Shown: positions 5,963 to 6,429 of the stretch, in pieces | Layout: each line of letters begins with the position of its first letter | Position numbering within the stretch: position 1 is the first letter of the stretch | NCBI GenBank assembly: GCA_003566875.1 | Contig: PXBQ01000452.1 | Location: 1 to 6,429, forward strand | Length of the DNA stretch: 6,429 nucleotides | From: Spirochaetaceae bacterium | Lineage (GTDB): Bacteria; Spirochaetota; Spirochaetia; DSM-27196; PXBQ01 | Direction of reading: 5' to 3' | Translations under genes and position numbers: made by a program | The notes under the pieces: model-generated | What the model was told of the DNA's origin: nothing | What the model saw: only the letters and a program-made list of their open reading frames with translations | Database searches by the model: none

Positions 5963-6066
5963 AAAAAAAATACTGACCGTGCGGTGGCGACGACGCCGAG
6001 CAACGCGTGTCATAGCAAAACGAGGCGGACGTATCGAGGGGCTAGTTTGACGCGATTACACGGTCA
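5963..6066 (-). terminator. Possible long-loop terminator after the AhpD-like gene
   Basis: Reading the minus strand, TGACCGTG (6066-6059) is complementary to CACGGTCA (5981-5974), and eight T (5970-5963) follow three bases after the second arm. Between the arms is a small GGCG/CGCC hairpin (5997-5986). The 77-base loop is too long for a textbook intrinsic terminator. It lies between the AhpD-like stop and the ABC operon promoter, where a terminator is expected. Confidence 0.3.
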
Positions 6067-6075
6067 CTGAACGGC

Positions 6076-6429
6076 TCACTTGCGCGGTGGCAGGCGGCAG
6101 AAACCGTGTTCTTCGGCTCCGAGCGCCGCGTTGAACTTCGCGCTCATGTTCTGGAACGCGATCCACGCGGTGAGCCCGGCGACCTCGTCGTCCGAGAAGA
6201 ACTCTCGGAGCTCCTCAATCTCCGCGTCGCCGATCTCGGCGCACCGAGTCGTCATCGTCTCGGCGTACTCGAGCGCCGCGCGTTCGGCCGGGCTGTAGAT
6301 CTCGCTCTCGCGCCATCTTTCGATTTGTGTCGCTTTTTCCTGTTGACCCGCCGCGCGCAAGAAATTGAACGAGTTGAGATCGATACAGAAAAAACACCCG
6401 TTCAGCTGCGCGATCCGGATCGAGACGAG
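6076..6429 (-). CDS. AhpD/carboxymuconolactone decarboxylase-like protein, 5' end missing
   Basis: 117 codons are in the window and the frame is still open at the right edge, so the start is missing. The chain begins 'LVSIRIAQLNGCFFCIDLNS', matching the AhpD core where 'R.SQ.NGC.YC...H' is usual, and continues with 'ERAALEYAE' (48-56), 'FFSDDEVAGLTAWIAFQN' (77-94) and 'FNAALG' (99-104), all typical of the CMD/AhpD fold. Family members are small thiol peroxidases or gamma-carboxymuconolactone decarboxylases. The redox pair C12-x-x-C15 is kept, but the His four residues later is Asn (N19), so activity may be changed. An internal TTG at 6360 is not the true start, since the CxxC lies upstream of it. 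No partner reductase is visible. It is followed by 210 non-coding bases before the ABC operon. Confidence 0.85.
   Translation of the reverse strand, partial: LVSIRIAQLNGCFFCIDLNSFNFLRAAGQQEKATQIERWRESEIYSPAERAALEYAETMTTRCAEIGDAEIEELREFFSDDEVAGLTAWIAFQNMSAKFNAALGAEEHGFCRLPPRK

Overview
The window reads as bacterial, GC-rich (estimated by eye, not computed) chromosomal DNA with compact gene packing. My best guess is a spirochaete or similar. The pointers are the 'GRQES' motif just after the signal peptide of the solute-binding protein, GTG starts, and a mix of a cytoplasmic-looking sulfatase and polar amino acid-type ABC transport. This is family resemblance, not a phylogenetic result.

Layout. 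On the minus strand at the left edge is a potassium uptake pair: the first codons of a TrkH-like membrane subunit (1-77, cut by the window edge) overlapped by ATGA with a full TrkA (74-1477). A 112-base divergent region separates trkA from two plus-strand genes: a PduO-type cob(I)alamin adenosyltransferase (1590-2165) and a sulfatase (2231-3535). The sulfatase ends 27 bases from the end of a convergent minus-strand operon. In transcription order that operon is a solute-binding protein (5865-5047), a permease (5046-4264) and an ATPase (4267-3563), packed with zero or negative spacing. At the right edge is the 3' part of an AhpD/carboxymuconolactone decarboxylase-like gene (6429-6076, minus, start outside the window).

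How the genes work together. TrkA is the cytoplasmic nucleotide-binding regulator of the TrkH potassium channel. The ABC operon is a self-contained importer of a small polar solute of the amino acid type; its one permease would work as a homodimer. The adenosyltransferase makes adenosylcobalamin and the sulfatase hydrolyses (or binds) a sulfate ester or sulfamate. They look co-directional, but I see no pathway link between them.

Points worth a second look: an extra, basic ~20-residue segment in the second Rossmann domain of TrkA whose DNA folds as a terminator-like hairpin in both directions; two divergent genes (trkA and the adenosyltransferase) that both lack a Shine-Dalgarno and sit a few bases after possible -10 boxes; an AhpD-like protein with its CxxC but Asn in place of the usual His; and a solute-binding protein with Ser where amino acid binders usually carry an acidic ligand-contacting residue. 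I did not find a clearly new multi-gene system here.
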